In this document: one piece after another, positions 11,257 to 22,426 of the stretch
Layout of the letters: each line of letters opens with the position of its first letter
Numbering within the stretch: position 1 is the first letter of the stretch
From: Eukaryota sp. TZLM1-RC
Taxonomy: Eukaryota > Metamonada: BaSk clade
NCBI GenBank assembly: GCA_040285825.1
Contig: JAUPSS010000004.1
Coordinates: forward strand, 3,018,550 to 3,082,549
Reading direction: 5' to 3'
Length of the DNA: 64,000 bases
Notes under the pieces: generated by a model
The model's input: the letters and a program-made list of their open reading frames with translations, nothing else
What the model was told of the DNA's origin: nothing
The model's database searches: none
Made by a program: the position numbers and the translations under genes

Positions 11257-14200
11257 GTCATAAGGACTCTTGAATTGGAAAAACATCTTGAGTTTTTTCT
11301 TTTGAAAATTTGTTATGCTGGAAAAATTACTCATTTACTGCGATCATTACCTCCATCCCTAACTTACAATTTTTGTAGACAATTTAACAAAATACGTACC
11401 CAATTTTTGGCTAATTTAATGTCTTTTGATCCAGCAATTTTGAAAAATCATATTTTTTCTGATGTTCAACTTGGCGGTGTTGGATTCAATTCATCAAAAT
11501 ATTTGACCAAAGCTGCATTTATTGTTGGTGGAAAAAATTTTGTATTTGAATTCTCTAGAAGTTTTTTTTTCTCCCTCCCTTAGTCAACCCTCTCATATTT
11601 CACTTTCTGTCACGGCGTCAAAGTCGTACTGTGTCTTTGCCAAAACGATGCCAGTGACTGACAGTGACTCTGATACTGATTGGAATGCCCAAGCAAAGAT
11701 TCTACCCATCAGATCAAACTCATCCCCTTCACTTCTCCACTCTCCCCACCCTTCAAGCTATGCTCGAAATTCTTCTCAAAAAAATTTGAAAATTTTTAAA
11801 AAAGACTTTTTGCCTTTGTGTGATGCCCCTGATATTACGCCTGAAAAAGTGCAAAAAGAAGACATACCTGTTCCAAATGTGGCAAGGTTGGTCATAACAT
11901 TAGAAAATGTCCTGATATTATTACCGAAAAAAATGAGACTGAAAACCAATATTTCTATTGTTAATAGTTTGCAAACGCCATCCGAACTAAATCTTCCTCC
12001 TGTTCCCAATGTTTCTGCTGATGATGTTAATTATGATTTAAATATTGATCAAACTCATTTACCAAAAACTGTTGCTCCTGATCCTACGGATAATGTCTTG
12101 AAACATAGTTGTCCTTTTTGCAAAAAGTTCCTCTCTAATTCTTCTAATGGTCGCCCTCTATTGTTTTGTTTTTGACTGTCAAACAAGTGATTCTCTTCGT
12201 ACACCTGTTAAAATTCCTGTAGAGGTGAGTCCTGCCAGTTCTGTTCCTTTGTCAATGGAAATGCGTTCTTTTTCTTCGCAATTGAAATTAAACAAATGGA
12301 ACATAACAAGATTTTGGAAATTCTTTGCCAAAAAGAATAAGAAGAAAAATTAATTACAAACCAAAACAGAGAAAAGCTAATTCATCTTTTCAAGCAAAAA
12401 ATTGTTTTTGAGAGGTAGATATGGAAGCGGATTAAAAAATATTTTTTCGGGAAAACTGGCTGATACCAATCTCGAAACTGTTGAAAAATTGAAATCCCTC
12501 CATCCAACTGAACATTTTTGCCCCAGTAAGCCTTCTATTTGTCAATATTGGCTCGAAAATCCATTTCAGGCTCACGAAGTATTGAATGCCGTTGCTAAAT
12601 TACCAAAAGGAAAAGCTGCTGGTCCTTCAGGCATTTCCTTTGATTTGTTAAAAACTGCCTGTAAAAATGCTCCTGAAATTGTTGAGGATCTTGCTTCCTA
12701 TTTTCAAAATTTAATGTGTTTAAATTATGTTCCTCCGCCTGAATTGACTGCTGCCCGTTTAGTTGCTTTAGTTAAACCTGGTAAAGGTGACAAACCTGAT
12801 GGAGTTAGACCAATTGCTATTGGAGAGTCATTAACCAGATTGCTTTCTTCGCTTATTTTTAACAGAATTTCTACTAAAGCAAGGGACTATTTGAAGCCTT
12901 TCCAATTTGGTATAAAAACTGTTGAAGGTGCTTCTGTTGCTTCAATGACTTCAGATGTTTTTTTCAATAGTCAACAGCATCAATATATTTTCAATTTGGA
13001 TTTCAAAAATGCTTTCAATTCTGTGAAACGTAATTGTATTTTTGATGTCCTTCTTCATGATTTTCCTGAACTTACTGCATATTTTTATTTATTTTATGGA
13101 AAAAAATCAGACTTAATTTTTGACTCCTTTACCCTTGAATCTTCTTCTGGTGTGAAACAAGGTGATCCTCTAGGCCCTTTGCTGTTTTGTTTGGCTATTC
13201 ATAATATTATTAAAATGACACAACAAGATTTCCCTGATTTGCGTATTGTTGCCTATATGGATGACATTTCTATTATTGGTTCTTTTGAAAGCATTTCTAG
13301 GGTTTCTGAAGACATTGCGGCGAAATACAAAAGAAATTGGTTTAGCTTTGAACCCATCTAAATGTCTCTTGATTGGTAGAGAAAAACAATCTTTGATGAT
13401 TGGTGGAGCTCAGATTCCTTTTATCAATTATGACCATCAAGCTTTTAAGTTTCTTGGATGTTGGCTTGGCAATTTGGATGAAATTTATTCCCAGTTAAAC
13501 AATTTATTGGAGAAGTTTGACAAGGATCTTAGTTTTATTGCTGAATGTGACATTGAGAAACACATCAAATTTTTATTTTAAAAATTTGTTATTCTGGAAA
13601 ATTCACTCATATTTTAAGGTCAACTCCCCTTCGGTATCTCTCAATTTTTGCAGATCTTTTAACAAACTTCGAGTCAAATTTTTTTCTTCTTTATTAGAAG
13701 TAAATGAATCTTTAATTCGAAGTCATGTATTTTGTTCAGCAGATTTGGGTGGAATTGGATTCACCAAATCTTCGATTCTGTGTAAAGCAGCATTTTTGGG
13801 AGGTGGTAAAATTTTGTTTTTGAATTTTCCAAAGGTTCCCTTTTGATGTTCATCTGATCAATGGTGAATCAAATTTTTACTTGAATCAACTGCAATTTGA
13901 ATTAGAAAATTTGCCTAGTGATATCTGGATTCAGTGTTTTCCTCAAAATGTTCAAGAAATTCCCACTCGATCACTTCCAAATTTACGTTTTTGCTTGAAA
14001 AGCTTCAGCACCATCTGGTTAAATTATATGAAGGCTTGGATTATGAAGTAAGACTTGGCTTGGCCAAAACTAAAAATCCCGCTTTCGGTAATGTTTTAAA
14101 GGATATTCGTCATAGTTCAGCTGCTGCTTTAGTAACTCAAGTTCCCTCTGTTTATGGACTTTTGTTAAAAAGACAATGAATGGCTTCTAAACATGCGTTT

Positions 14201-15311
14201 TCGTTGTTTTCTGTGGCCAAACAATTTGCCCAATCATTTAACTTGTAAATGTGGTAAACCTCTTTTGTTTACTCATCTTTTGAACTGTAAACATTTCATT
14301 ACGTTTAGAAGCAAAGTGCATAATAACGTCAGGGACCAAATTTATGTAATGTGCAAATCATATCGTGTAGATTCCTTTTTAGAACCGCTGTTATCAAAAT
14401 TAATTCTTGATGATCCCAATATTGATAGTACGCGTTACAACAGAGCTTCTATGGGTCTGACTAGAGGTGATCTAGTTGTTCCTGGTTTAAATGGTAGTTT
14501 TACTATTTTGGACGCCATGTCTATTGACCCTTGTAATTCCTCTAACGAACATTTCATTAACTCGGATGTAAATAATCCTCTTCTTGCAGGCGAAAAATAT
14601 AAAATTGCTAAATATGCGAAACCCATTTCCTCGGTTAATGAAAATTCTCATGCCCAATATAATTTATGTCCATTTGTTTTTTTCTTTGCTTGGATCTCTA
14701 GGTAAGGCTGCTATGGCTTTCCTGGAGGATTTTATTGTAGTTGTAAAGGAAAGAACTGGAAGAATTTTCAATCGTGTTTACTGGCAAAACAGGATTGTAT
14801 TTTCTATTTTTAAGGGAATGGTAACACTAATTTCTGATTCACTATCTTCTTTTGGGAAATTTTCTGAATCTTTAGCGATTAATTGTTTTGATGTAGGGGA
14901 GGCAGGTTTTGAGGATGTGGAGTTTTAATTGTGTATTTCATATTTGTTGTTGAATAAAAAGTTTTAGAAAAAAAAAATTCTCTAGAAGATATCCTTTTGC
15001 CGAAAATCTTCTTGAAAATACAAATAGCCTATTCCTGGATACTTAAGAGAAGAAATATCCAGTTTATCTCCCGACTTATGGCAATCATGTTTCCCCATAT
15101 CCATTCAAGAAATTCCAGACAGAAGTTTATATTCATTAAAATTTGCGTTGAAAAAGCTCCAACGACATCTTTTGAAAAATTTTGAAAACAAGGATTTTAT
15201 TGTTCGACTTAGCACGGCTAAGAAAGAAAATCCTGCTTTTGCCAATTTTTTGATTGATTTGAAGGACAGTTCATCTGCAGTTTTGATAAATCAAATTCCC
15301 CAGATTTATTT
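11257..15311 (+). pseudogene. LINE-C copy split by a full-length LINE-D
   Basis: LINE-C sequence at 11,257-11,561 (thumb region, EKHLEFFLLKICYAGKITHL to KNFVFEFSR) resumes at 14,978-15,311 (SRRYPFAENLL ... INQIPQIY) with no lost base once LINE-D and one copy of TTCTCTAGAAG are removed. The C copy lacks its RT core and its 3' end, stopping at 15,311 where a minus-strand LINE-B tail begins. Confidence 0.85.
11562..14977 (+). pseudogene. Full-length LINE-D with TSD, multiply frameshifted
   Basis: A complete 3.4-kb element with TSD TTCTCTAGAAG (11,551-11,561 and 14,978-14,988), a polypyrimidine 5' end and an A-tail. ATG at 11,648 starts MPVTDSDSDTDWNAQ. In order it has a zinc knuckle TCSKCGKVGHNIRKC (readable in another frame near 11,860), CPFCKK...LLFC, RT fingers (KGKAAGPSGISFDL), NLDFKNAFNSV, VKQGDPLGPLLF, AYMDDISIIG, CCHC finger CKCGKPLLFTHLLNC, KVHNNVRDQIYVMC and RLE core RGDLVVPGLNGSFTILDAMS, ending FEDVEF. 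Frames 11,648-12,175, 12,402-13,361, 13,246-13,581, 13,934-14,179, 14,193-14,705 and 14,584-14,928 are linked only by frameshifts. The 5' region resembles that of LINE-B closely. Confidence 0.9.
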
Positions 15312-17325
15312 TTTTTTGCTTCAACAATTTTATTCTAAACCTATAAATCAACATCTAAAAAATCCATCTCTCCCAAAACAAAAACACTAGATGCAACTCT
15401 CTCATAGTGAGATCCAAGAGAAAGCAAAGCATCAGAAACCATCTTCAACATCCCCTTAAAAATAGAAAACACAATTCTATTTTGCCAAAACAATCTGTTG
15501 AAATTTCTGCCAGTTCTTCTCTTTACAATCATTTCAAAATCATCCAAAAAACGTAAAGCAGTTGGTGCAAGTGAACCAAAAAGGGAAAATACAAATGGAT
15601 ACAAATTGTATTTAGCATGCTGTAGACTGGCCAATTTGGACAACGGTTCATTGTATTTTTTGAATTTAAAATTTTCAGCATTTGAAAGGGGATTATGAAT
15701 TTCAGAATTAACAAGCCTTTCATTTGAGGCATTACAAGGATCAACAGACATTACATCCAATAAAATGAAGCTTCCATCTAATCCAGGTAATATGACATCA
15801 CCTCTATTATTCTTATGAAAATCATTTTCAGCATCAAACAGATTTGACAACAAAGGTTCCAAGAAGGATTCAATTCTATGAGATTTACACATACAATATA
15901 ACTGGTCTCTTACAGCATTATGAACCTTGCTTCTAAAAGTAATAAAATGTTTACAATTTAACAAATGAGTAGTTGTAATTTCTCGAGAACATTTACAAAT
16001 TAAATTATGAGGTAAATTATCAGGCCAGATAAAGGAACGAAATCTCATATTCAGAGTCCAAGCAGAATCGGATAAGAAAGTACCATAAACTTGTGGAATT
16101 GTTGTTACTAAGGCAGAAGAAGTACTGTCACACATATCTTGTAAAAGATTTGCAAAAGCGGGATTCTTTTTCTTGGCCAAGCCAAGTCTAACATCAAAAT
16201 CCAAGCTTTCAAAAATCTTTGACAATTTTTGTTGAAGCTTTTTACAGCAAAACTGTAAATTAAATAGAGATCGGTTTGGAATTTCTTGAATTGATTGAGG
16301 AAAACATTTGGTCCAAATTTGTGGCGGTAATTTTTCAAGTTCACAAGACAACTCATACAAATAGGGACTACAATTGGGGACTAACAGATGAGAATCATCA
16401 GGAAATCTACGAGAAAATTCATAAATGAAATTTTTGCCACCACCCAAGAATGCTGATTGACACAAAATTGAAGATTTAGTAAAACCAATACCACCCAAAT
16501 TTGCTGAAGAAAATAAATGGCTTTTCAACATTCCTGGTTCTACATCCAATAAATCAGCAAAAAAATTCTGTTCTCAATGAATTAAAAAGAACGACAAAAA
16601 TCTAATGCTATGGAAGGAGCACAAGATCTCAAAATGTGGGTTATTCTCCCAGTGTAGCAAATTTTAAGCATGAAAAATTTAATATGCTTTTCTATATCTA
16701 AAGAAGAAATTGAATCAAGTTCAATTTTCATTTTTTCCAAAATTACTTGCAATTCATTCTGAATTTGAGGCACATTTCCTAACCAACAACCAAGGAACTT
16801 AAAAAGCATCACTACTATAATTAGTAAAAGGGACAATAGAATCGTTTATCACGAGGTCTTGAGCAGAAGAGCCAATCAGAAGGCATTTGCTGGCATTAAG
16901 ATGAAGCCCAATATTTTCATATGAATCGGCAATTTCTTGAGCAACCAATTCTAGTAAATCAAATGAACCAATCAAGGATATATCATCCATATAAGCAACT
17001 ATTTTTATAGAAGGGTATTTTTGCTTAATGATATTTAAAGTTTTGTGAATAGCTAAACAAAACAATAATGGGCCTAAAGGATCTCCCTGCTTCACTCCAG
17101 AAGATGATTTAAGACCAAATGAATTAAAAATTAAATCTGATTCTTTCCCATAAAAATGGTAGAAAAAAACTCGATAGCTCAGGAAAATCAGATTTAATAA
17201 CTTCAAAAATTACTTCTCGCTTTACTGAATTAAAAGCATTTTTAAAGTCGAGATTAAAAATAAAATTATTTTCCTCTGCATTAAAAAAGGTATCAGAGGC
17301 AATAGCAGCAACAGAAGCACCATCA
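15312..17325 (-). pseudogene. LINE-B copy, RT to 3' end; intact C-terminal frame
   Basis: Minus-strand LINE-B from motif A (about 17,260) to the poly(A) T-run at 15,312. Frame 15,341-16,549 is an uninterrupted 402-residue C-terminal region: KSHLFSSANLGGIGFTKSS, the CCHC finger CKCSREITTTHLLNC, KVHNAVRDQLYCMC, the RLE core RGDVILPGLDGSFILLDVMS (Asp-X13-Asp) and the DFLDVDL end. Upstream, frames 16,582-16,836 and 16,799-17,206 carry the thumb, YMDD and motif B. They are separated only by single-base length changes in A/T runs (near 16,562, 16,586, 16,801 and 17,168). The right edge meets plus-strand LINE-C at 17,325. Confidence 0.87.
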
Positions 17326-18705
17326 TCTTGAGTTTTTTCTTTTGAAAATTTGTTATGCTGGAAAAATTACTCATTTACTGCGATCATTACCTCCATCCCT
17401 AACTTACAATTTTTGTAGACAATTTAACAAAATACGTACCCAATTTTTGGCTAATTTAATGTCTTTTGATCCAGCAATTTTGAAAAATCATATTTTTTCT
17501 GATGTTCAACTTGGCGGTGTTGGATTCAATTCATCAAAATATTTGACCAAAGCTGCATTTATTGTTGGTGGAAAAAATTTTGTATTTGAATTCTCTAGAA
17601 GATATCCTTTTGCCGAAAATCTTCTTGAAAATACAAATAGCCTATTCCTGGATACTTAAGAGAAGAAATATCCAGTTTATCTCCCGACTTATGGCAATCA
17701 TGTTTCCCCATATCCATTCAAGAAATTCCAGACAGAAGTTTATATTCATTAAAATTTGCGTTGAAAAAGCTCCAACGACATCTTTTGAAAAATTTTGAAA
17801 ACAAGGATTTTATTGTTCGACTTAGCACGGCTAAGAAAGAAAATCCTGCTTTTGCCAATTTTTTGATTGATTTGAAGGACAGTTCATCTGCAGTTTTGAT
17901 AAATCAAATTCCCCAGATTTATGGTCTATTTTTGAATGACGACCAATGGACCACTGCTATGAGAATGCGTTGTTATTTATGGCCTTGTAATTTGCCCAAT
18001 GATTTGTTTTGTAAATGTGGAGCTGGTTTGACATTATCACATTTATTTAATTGTAATAGATATATTTCCTATCGTTCTACGTTGCATGATGCAGTCAGAG
18101 ATCAAATCCATGCAATGTGTAATTCCTATCATATTGAATCTTTTGTAGAACCTTTGTTGAGGTCTCTTGATATAAATGAAAGCGTAAGAGATTCAGAATA
18201 TGGAAAACGACGTGCTGATGTTGTTGTGCCCTCGTTTGATGATGTCATGAATGTTGTTGATGTCGTAACAGTGGATGTTTGCAAGAAAAATGCCTTGAAA
18301 AATGCTCAATCCGAAGTATCCCCCCTTGATGACTCCGAATTGTACAAACGGAAAAAGTATGCAAATCCTTTAAAAAAATTGAAACATGTTCGCCATGTAG
18401 ATTACCAAATTTGCCCATTTGCTATATCGTTGTATGGTCGTCTTGGAAAAACTGCTTTGAATTTTATTGATGATTTTGAAAATCTTGTGAAAAGAAGAAT
18501 GAATAAGCGTTTTGATCGTCGCTTGTGGCTAAATTGTATTGTTTTTACTATTTTCAAATCAATTCCTAAAATGATTTCGAAAGCTCTAATGTCTGTCAGT
18601 GCACATTATGAAAATATTGCTGCTGTAAGGTTTGATGGTGTGGAAGCTTGTTTTGAAGATATTGACTTTTAGACTGTGGTTTTGAAAATAAATTAAAATT
18701 AAATT
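17326..18705 (+). pseudogene. LINE-C 3' half with intact endonuclease frame
   Basis: The best LINE-C C-terminal copy. Frame 17,342-17,659 gives the thumb region and stops early (TAA after LFLDT). Frame 17,761-18,672 (303 residues) runs through DLKDSSSAVLINQIPQIYGL, the CCHC finger CKCGAGLTLSHLFNC, LHDAVRDQIHAMC and the RLE core KRRADVVVPSFDDVMNVVDV to the FEDIDF stop, with a short 3' UTR. The RT core is missing. The right edge passes into minus-strand LINE-E, a join shared with the 8,430 region. Confidence 0.85.
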
Positions 18706-18972
18706 AAAAAGAGAAACAGCAAATGGAACCAACTGATACTTGACATGCTCAATACGTCCTAGCTGCGATAAGGGTTCATTGTACTTTTTGATTTTGCTCT
18801 TTTCAGCAAAGCAAAGTGGAGTTTCGTCTCTTTTAGCAAAATCAATTGCTGAGTCTTTACAAACATCAACAGTAACAACATCAACAACTTTAATAACACC
18901 ATCAGACGCAGGGGTAATTAAATCAGCACGGCGTTTCCCAAAAGTATTTTCATCTTCATTTTCAGATGACGT
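18706..18972 (-). mobile_element. LINE-E endonuclease fragment (inverted twin of 8141-8430)
   Basis: Minus-strand LINE-E coding from SSENEDENTFGKRRADLITP to VPFAVSLF, nearly identical to 8,159-8,430, including the same join to the LINE-C 3' tail. The left edge of the twin differs: here LINE-B follows at 18,973. Confidence 0.75.
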
Positions 18973-19614
18973 TATGGTGCCGCAAAGCAGTCCTTGTTTT
19001 CCTCTTCTTTGGCTGATGCAAACTCTGATACCCTTGAAAAACTTCAAAAGTTGCATCCTCAAGAAAATTTCAAGTGCAGCAAGCCTGATGTGTGTCCTTT
19101 TTGGATTGAAAATCCTATTACTGCAATTGAAGTTCTTAAAGCTATTCAAAAATTACCAAAGGGGAAAGCAGCAGGCCCATCTGGAATTTCTTTTGATCTC
19201 TTAAAAATAGCGTGTTCCAGTGCTCCCGAAATTGCTGATGATCTAGCCCATTATTTTCAACAATTAATTGTTTTGAAAATTAATCCTCCATTTGAATTAC
19301 TCGCTGCACGTCTGATTGCTTTAGTAAAGCCTGGAAACGGAATCAAACCTGATGGAATACGCCCAATTGCTGTTGGTGAATCTCTTTCTCGTTTGCTGGC
19401 ATCAATTGTCTTCGATCGTGTCAAAGACAAAGCTTCTACATTTTTGAATCCTCATCAATTTGGAATCAAAACAATTGATGGTGCTTCTGTTGCTGCTATT
19501 GCCTCTGATACCTTTTTTAATGCAGAGGAAAATAATTTTATTTTTAATCTCGACTTTAAAAATGCTTTTAATTCTGTAAAGAGAGAAGCAATTTTTGAAG
19601 TTATTAAATCTGAT
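18973..19614 (+). pseudogene. LINE-B N-terminal/RT fragment (inverted twin of 6298-6939)
   Basis: Plus-strand LINE-B from LFSSSLADANSDTLEKL through RT fingers (KGKAAGPSGISFDLLK) to motif A (NLDFKNAFNSVKREA), open from 18,994. It ends at the same base as the minus-strand copy at 6298, where it joins LINE-C, giving the shared chimeric codons at 19,614. Confidence 0.82.
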
Positions 19615-20045
19615 TTTCATTGGGCAAATTACAAGGCCATAAATAACAACGCATTCTCATAGCAGTGGTCCATTGGTCGTCATTCAAAAATAGACGATAA
19701 ATCTGGGGAATTTGATTTATCAAAACTGCAGATGAACTGTCCTTCAAATCAATCAAAAAATTTGCAAAAGCAGGATTTTGTTTCTTAGCCGTGCTAAGTC
19801 GAACAATATAATCCTTGCTTTCAAATTTTTTCAAAAGATGTCGTTGGAGCTTTTTCAACGCAAATTTTAATGAATACAAACTTCTGCCTGGAATTTCTTG
19901 AATGGATATGGGGAAACATGATTGCCATAAGTCGGGAGATAAACTGGATATTTCTTCTCTTAAGTTATCGAGGAATAGGCTATTTGTAGTTTCAAGAAGA
20001 TTTTCGGCAAAAGGATATCTTCTAGAGAATTCAAATACAAAATTT
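19615..20045 (-). mobile_element. LINE-C fragment (inverted twin of 5866-6297)
   Basis: Minus-strand LINE-C from KNFVFEFSRRYPF to YLWPCNLPN. At 20,045 it is fused in frame to minus-strand LINE-B RT (IVFDRVK|NFVFEF), so frame 19,604-20,197 starts in the RT fingers and jumps to the pre-finger region. The RT palm is absent, so this frame cannot be a polymerase. Confidence 0.8.
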
Positions 20046-21325
20046 TTGACACGATCGAAGACAATTGATGCCAGCAAACGAGATAGAGATTCACCAACAG
20101 CAATTGGGCGTATTCCATCAGGTTTAATTCCATTACCAGGCTTTACTAAAGCAATCAGACGTGCAGCAAGTAATTCAAAAGGAGGATTAATTTTCAAAAC
20201 AATTAATTAAATTTATTTATTTTATTTTCTACGAAGAATCAAATAAAAACAAAACAAACTAAAACACATAAGAAACTAAATTCTCCACGCCAACTCTTGA
20301 TGAATCCCTATAAAGTTTGGACATCATTAAACTCAAGTATTTGGGAACACTTCTGTACAAAGCGAAAATGATACGATTCTTCCATAAATTCCCTGCAAAA
20401 TTCTTACCACTTGAACGACATAAATTACCAAAATCATTGATGAAATTCAAGGCGGATTGTCCAATGTTGCCAAAAATCGAAAAGGCAAAAGGAACAAACG
20501 AAAACTTCGAATAAAGGTTCTTATTTAAAACATTTAATATATCAGTATTATTAATTTTATTAAAAATTTATTATTATTATTATTATAGAGTGACAACAAA
20601 TTTAATTTCTCAGTATATTTATCTCTCTTACGATCTTCTGCCTTGTTTAAATGACCATTAGTACTAAGTAAAACATCATCGCGATAAACAAAAGCAAAGG
20701 GATCAACTGTAGTGAAATCAACAACAACTTGAGAGGAATCCACAAAAGGAGCAATTAAATCACCTCGACGTGAATTAAACAGATTATCATCACTATAATG
20801 CTTTAACAAAGGTTCTACTTTGCAACTAAAATTGTAACACTTGAACATCTCATATGTCACATCACGAACGGCATTATGAAGAACTGACCTATATTGGAGA
20901 AATTTCTTACAACTCACAATATGACGGAAAATGGCAGTAGGTTTTTTGTTACAAATACAATGAGAATTGTCCAAAAGATCACTTGGATACATCCCTAATC
21001 TCAACCACATGTTTTGTTTCCCTGCTTCATTTGTTAAGTGAAGACCAAATGGCCTTGGTTGCTGAGATATTAAACTAGTGCAGTTCTGAATGTCTGATAA
21101 AAAGGCAGCAAAGACGGGAATTAAATTTTAATTATTTTTATTCATCAACGAATATGAAAACATAAAATACACAATTAATTGTTGAAAATAATGGGCTAGA
21201 TCATCAGCAATTTCGGGAGCACTGGAACACGCTATTTTTAACAGATCAAAAGATATTCCAGATGGGCCTGCTGCTTTTTTTGGTAATTTTTGAATAGCTT
21301 TGAGAACTTCAATTGCAGTAATATG
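20046..21325 (-). mobile_element. LINE-B RT fragment interrupted by LINE-F/D piece
   Basis: LINE-B RT fingers on the minus strand lie at 20,046-20,208 (SLSRLLASIVFDRVK to KINPPFELL) and 21,171-21,325 (HYFQQLIV to ITAIEVLKAIQKLPK). They become contiguous when 20,209-21,170 is removed. ACAATTAATT occurs at both edges (20,199-20,208, 21,171-21,180), consistent with a TSD but partly shared with the insert sequence. A short deletion at 21,276 removes a glycine codon from the GKAAGPSG motif. Confidence 0.7.
20209..21170 (-). mobile_element. LINE-F 3' end carrying a (TAA)n insert, plus LINE-D-like tail
   Basis: 20,209-21,120 is minus-strand LINE-F. It has MWLRLGMYPSDLLDN, a CCHC-type finger (CICNKKPTAIFRHIVSC), LHNAVRDVTYEMFKC, the RLE core RRGDLIAPFVDSSQVVVDFT and an end reading VENLVSYVF. 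A block of (TAA)n-like sequence at about 20,535-20,590 breaks the frame, and exactly the same block is present in the plus-strand copy at 33,365-33,420. 21,121-21,170 resembles the LINE-D 3' UTR. Confidence 0.78.
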
Positions 21326-21527
21326 ATTTTTTTTAAAAAAATTTAATTTTATTCTAAACCTATAAATCAACATCTAAAAAATCCATCTCTCCCAAAACAA
21401 AAACACTAGATGCAACTCTCTCATAGTGAGATCCAAGAGAAAGCAAAGCATCAGAAACCATCTTCAACATCCCCTTAAAAATAGAAAACACAATTCTATT
21501 TTGCCAAAACAATCTGTTGAAATTTCT
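21326..21527 (-). mobile_element. LINE-B 3' end fragment
   Basis: T-run followed by the complement of the LINE-B 3' UTR and its last ~60 codons (NRLFWQNRIVFSIFKGMLKM ... DVDL). It is cut at 21,527, where plus-strand LINE-E begins. It is a short, 5'-truncated piece. Confidence 0.75.
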
Positions 21528-22426
21528 CTAAAGAAAAGAATCCCGTTTTTGCAAACTTTTTAATTGACCTTAAGGAAAGTAGCTCAAGTTGTCTTATTTC
21601 CCAGATTCCAAATGTACATGGTCTATTATTAAATGATCATCAATGGACAACTGCCTTCAGGATGAGGTGTTTTTTGTGGCCATGTAGTGTGCCAAATGAT
21701 TTGATTTGTCGTTGTGGTCAGCTCATTAATCTAAATCATTTATTTAATTGCAAATTTAATATAACATATCGCTCAGTTGTTCACGATGCTGTTAGAGACC
21801 AACTATACGCTATGTGCAAAAGTCATCACATTGAAGCTTTTGTTGAACCACTTGTGCGAAGTTTCTCATCTGAAAATGAAGAGGAAAATACTTTTGGGAA
21901 ACGCCGTGCTGATTTAATTACCCCTGGGTCTGATGGTGTTATTAAAGTTGTTGATGTTGTCACTGTTGATGTTTGTAAAGACTCAGCAATTGATTTTGCT
22001 AAAAGAGATGAAACTCCCCGTTGCTTTGCTGAAAAGAGCAAAATCAAAAAGTACAATGAACCCTTATCTCAGCTAGGACGTGTTGAGCATGTCAAGTATC
22101 AGTTGGTTCCATTTGCTGTTTCTCTTTTTGGTAACATTGGAATATCTGGCATTAAATTTCTTGAAGGTTTCAGAAGTTTAATAAAAGAAAGAGCAGGAAA
22201 AGAATTGAACTTCAATTTTTGGCACAATAGAATTGTTTTTAGTATTCTTAAAGCAATTCCAGAAATGTTAACCAAAGCACTGTTACAATTGGGAATAGAG
22301 TATGAAAATCGTGCACTTAAAAGATTTGATGATGTTGATGCATGTATTGAGGATATTGAGTTCTAGTTTTTTGTTTAATGTTTTGTTAGCGTTGAAAAGA
22401 AATTTCAATTGTATAAAAAAATAAAA
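21528..22426 (+). pseudogene. LINE-E 3' end with intact endonuclease domain
   Basis: Most complete LINE-E piece. From 21,534 it encodes NPVFANFLIDLKESSSSC...QIPNVHGLL. Frame 21,662-22,366 (234 residues) then gives MRCFLWPCSVPNDLICRC, the CCHC finger CRCGQLINLNHLFNC, VVHDAVRDQLYAMC, the RLE core KRRADLITPGSDGVIKVVDV and the end CIEDIEF. A short 3' UTR ends in A-rich sequence near 22,426. The stop after QWTTAFR-like sequence in the neighbouring frame marks a frameshift at about 21,660. RT is absent. Confidence 0.82.

Noticed and set aside
19604-20197. 197-residue frame joining RT fingers to the pre-finger region, a possible mini-RT
   Set aside because: The RT palm with both catalytic motifs is missing and the join is a rearrangement boundary.
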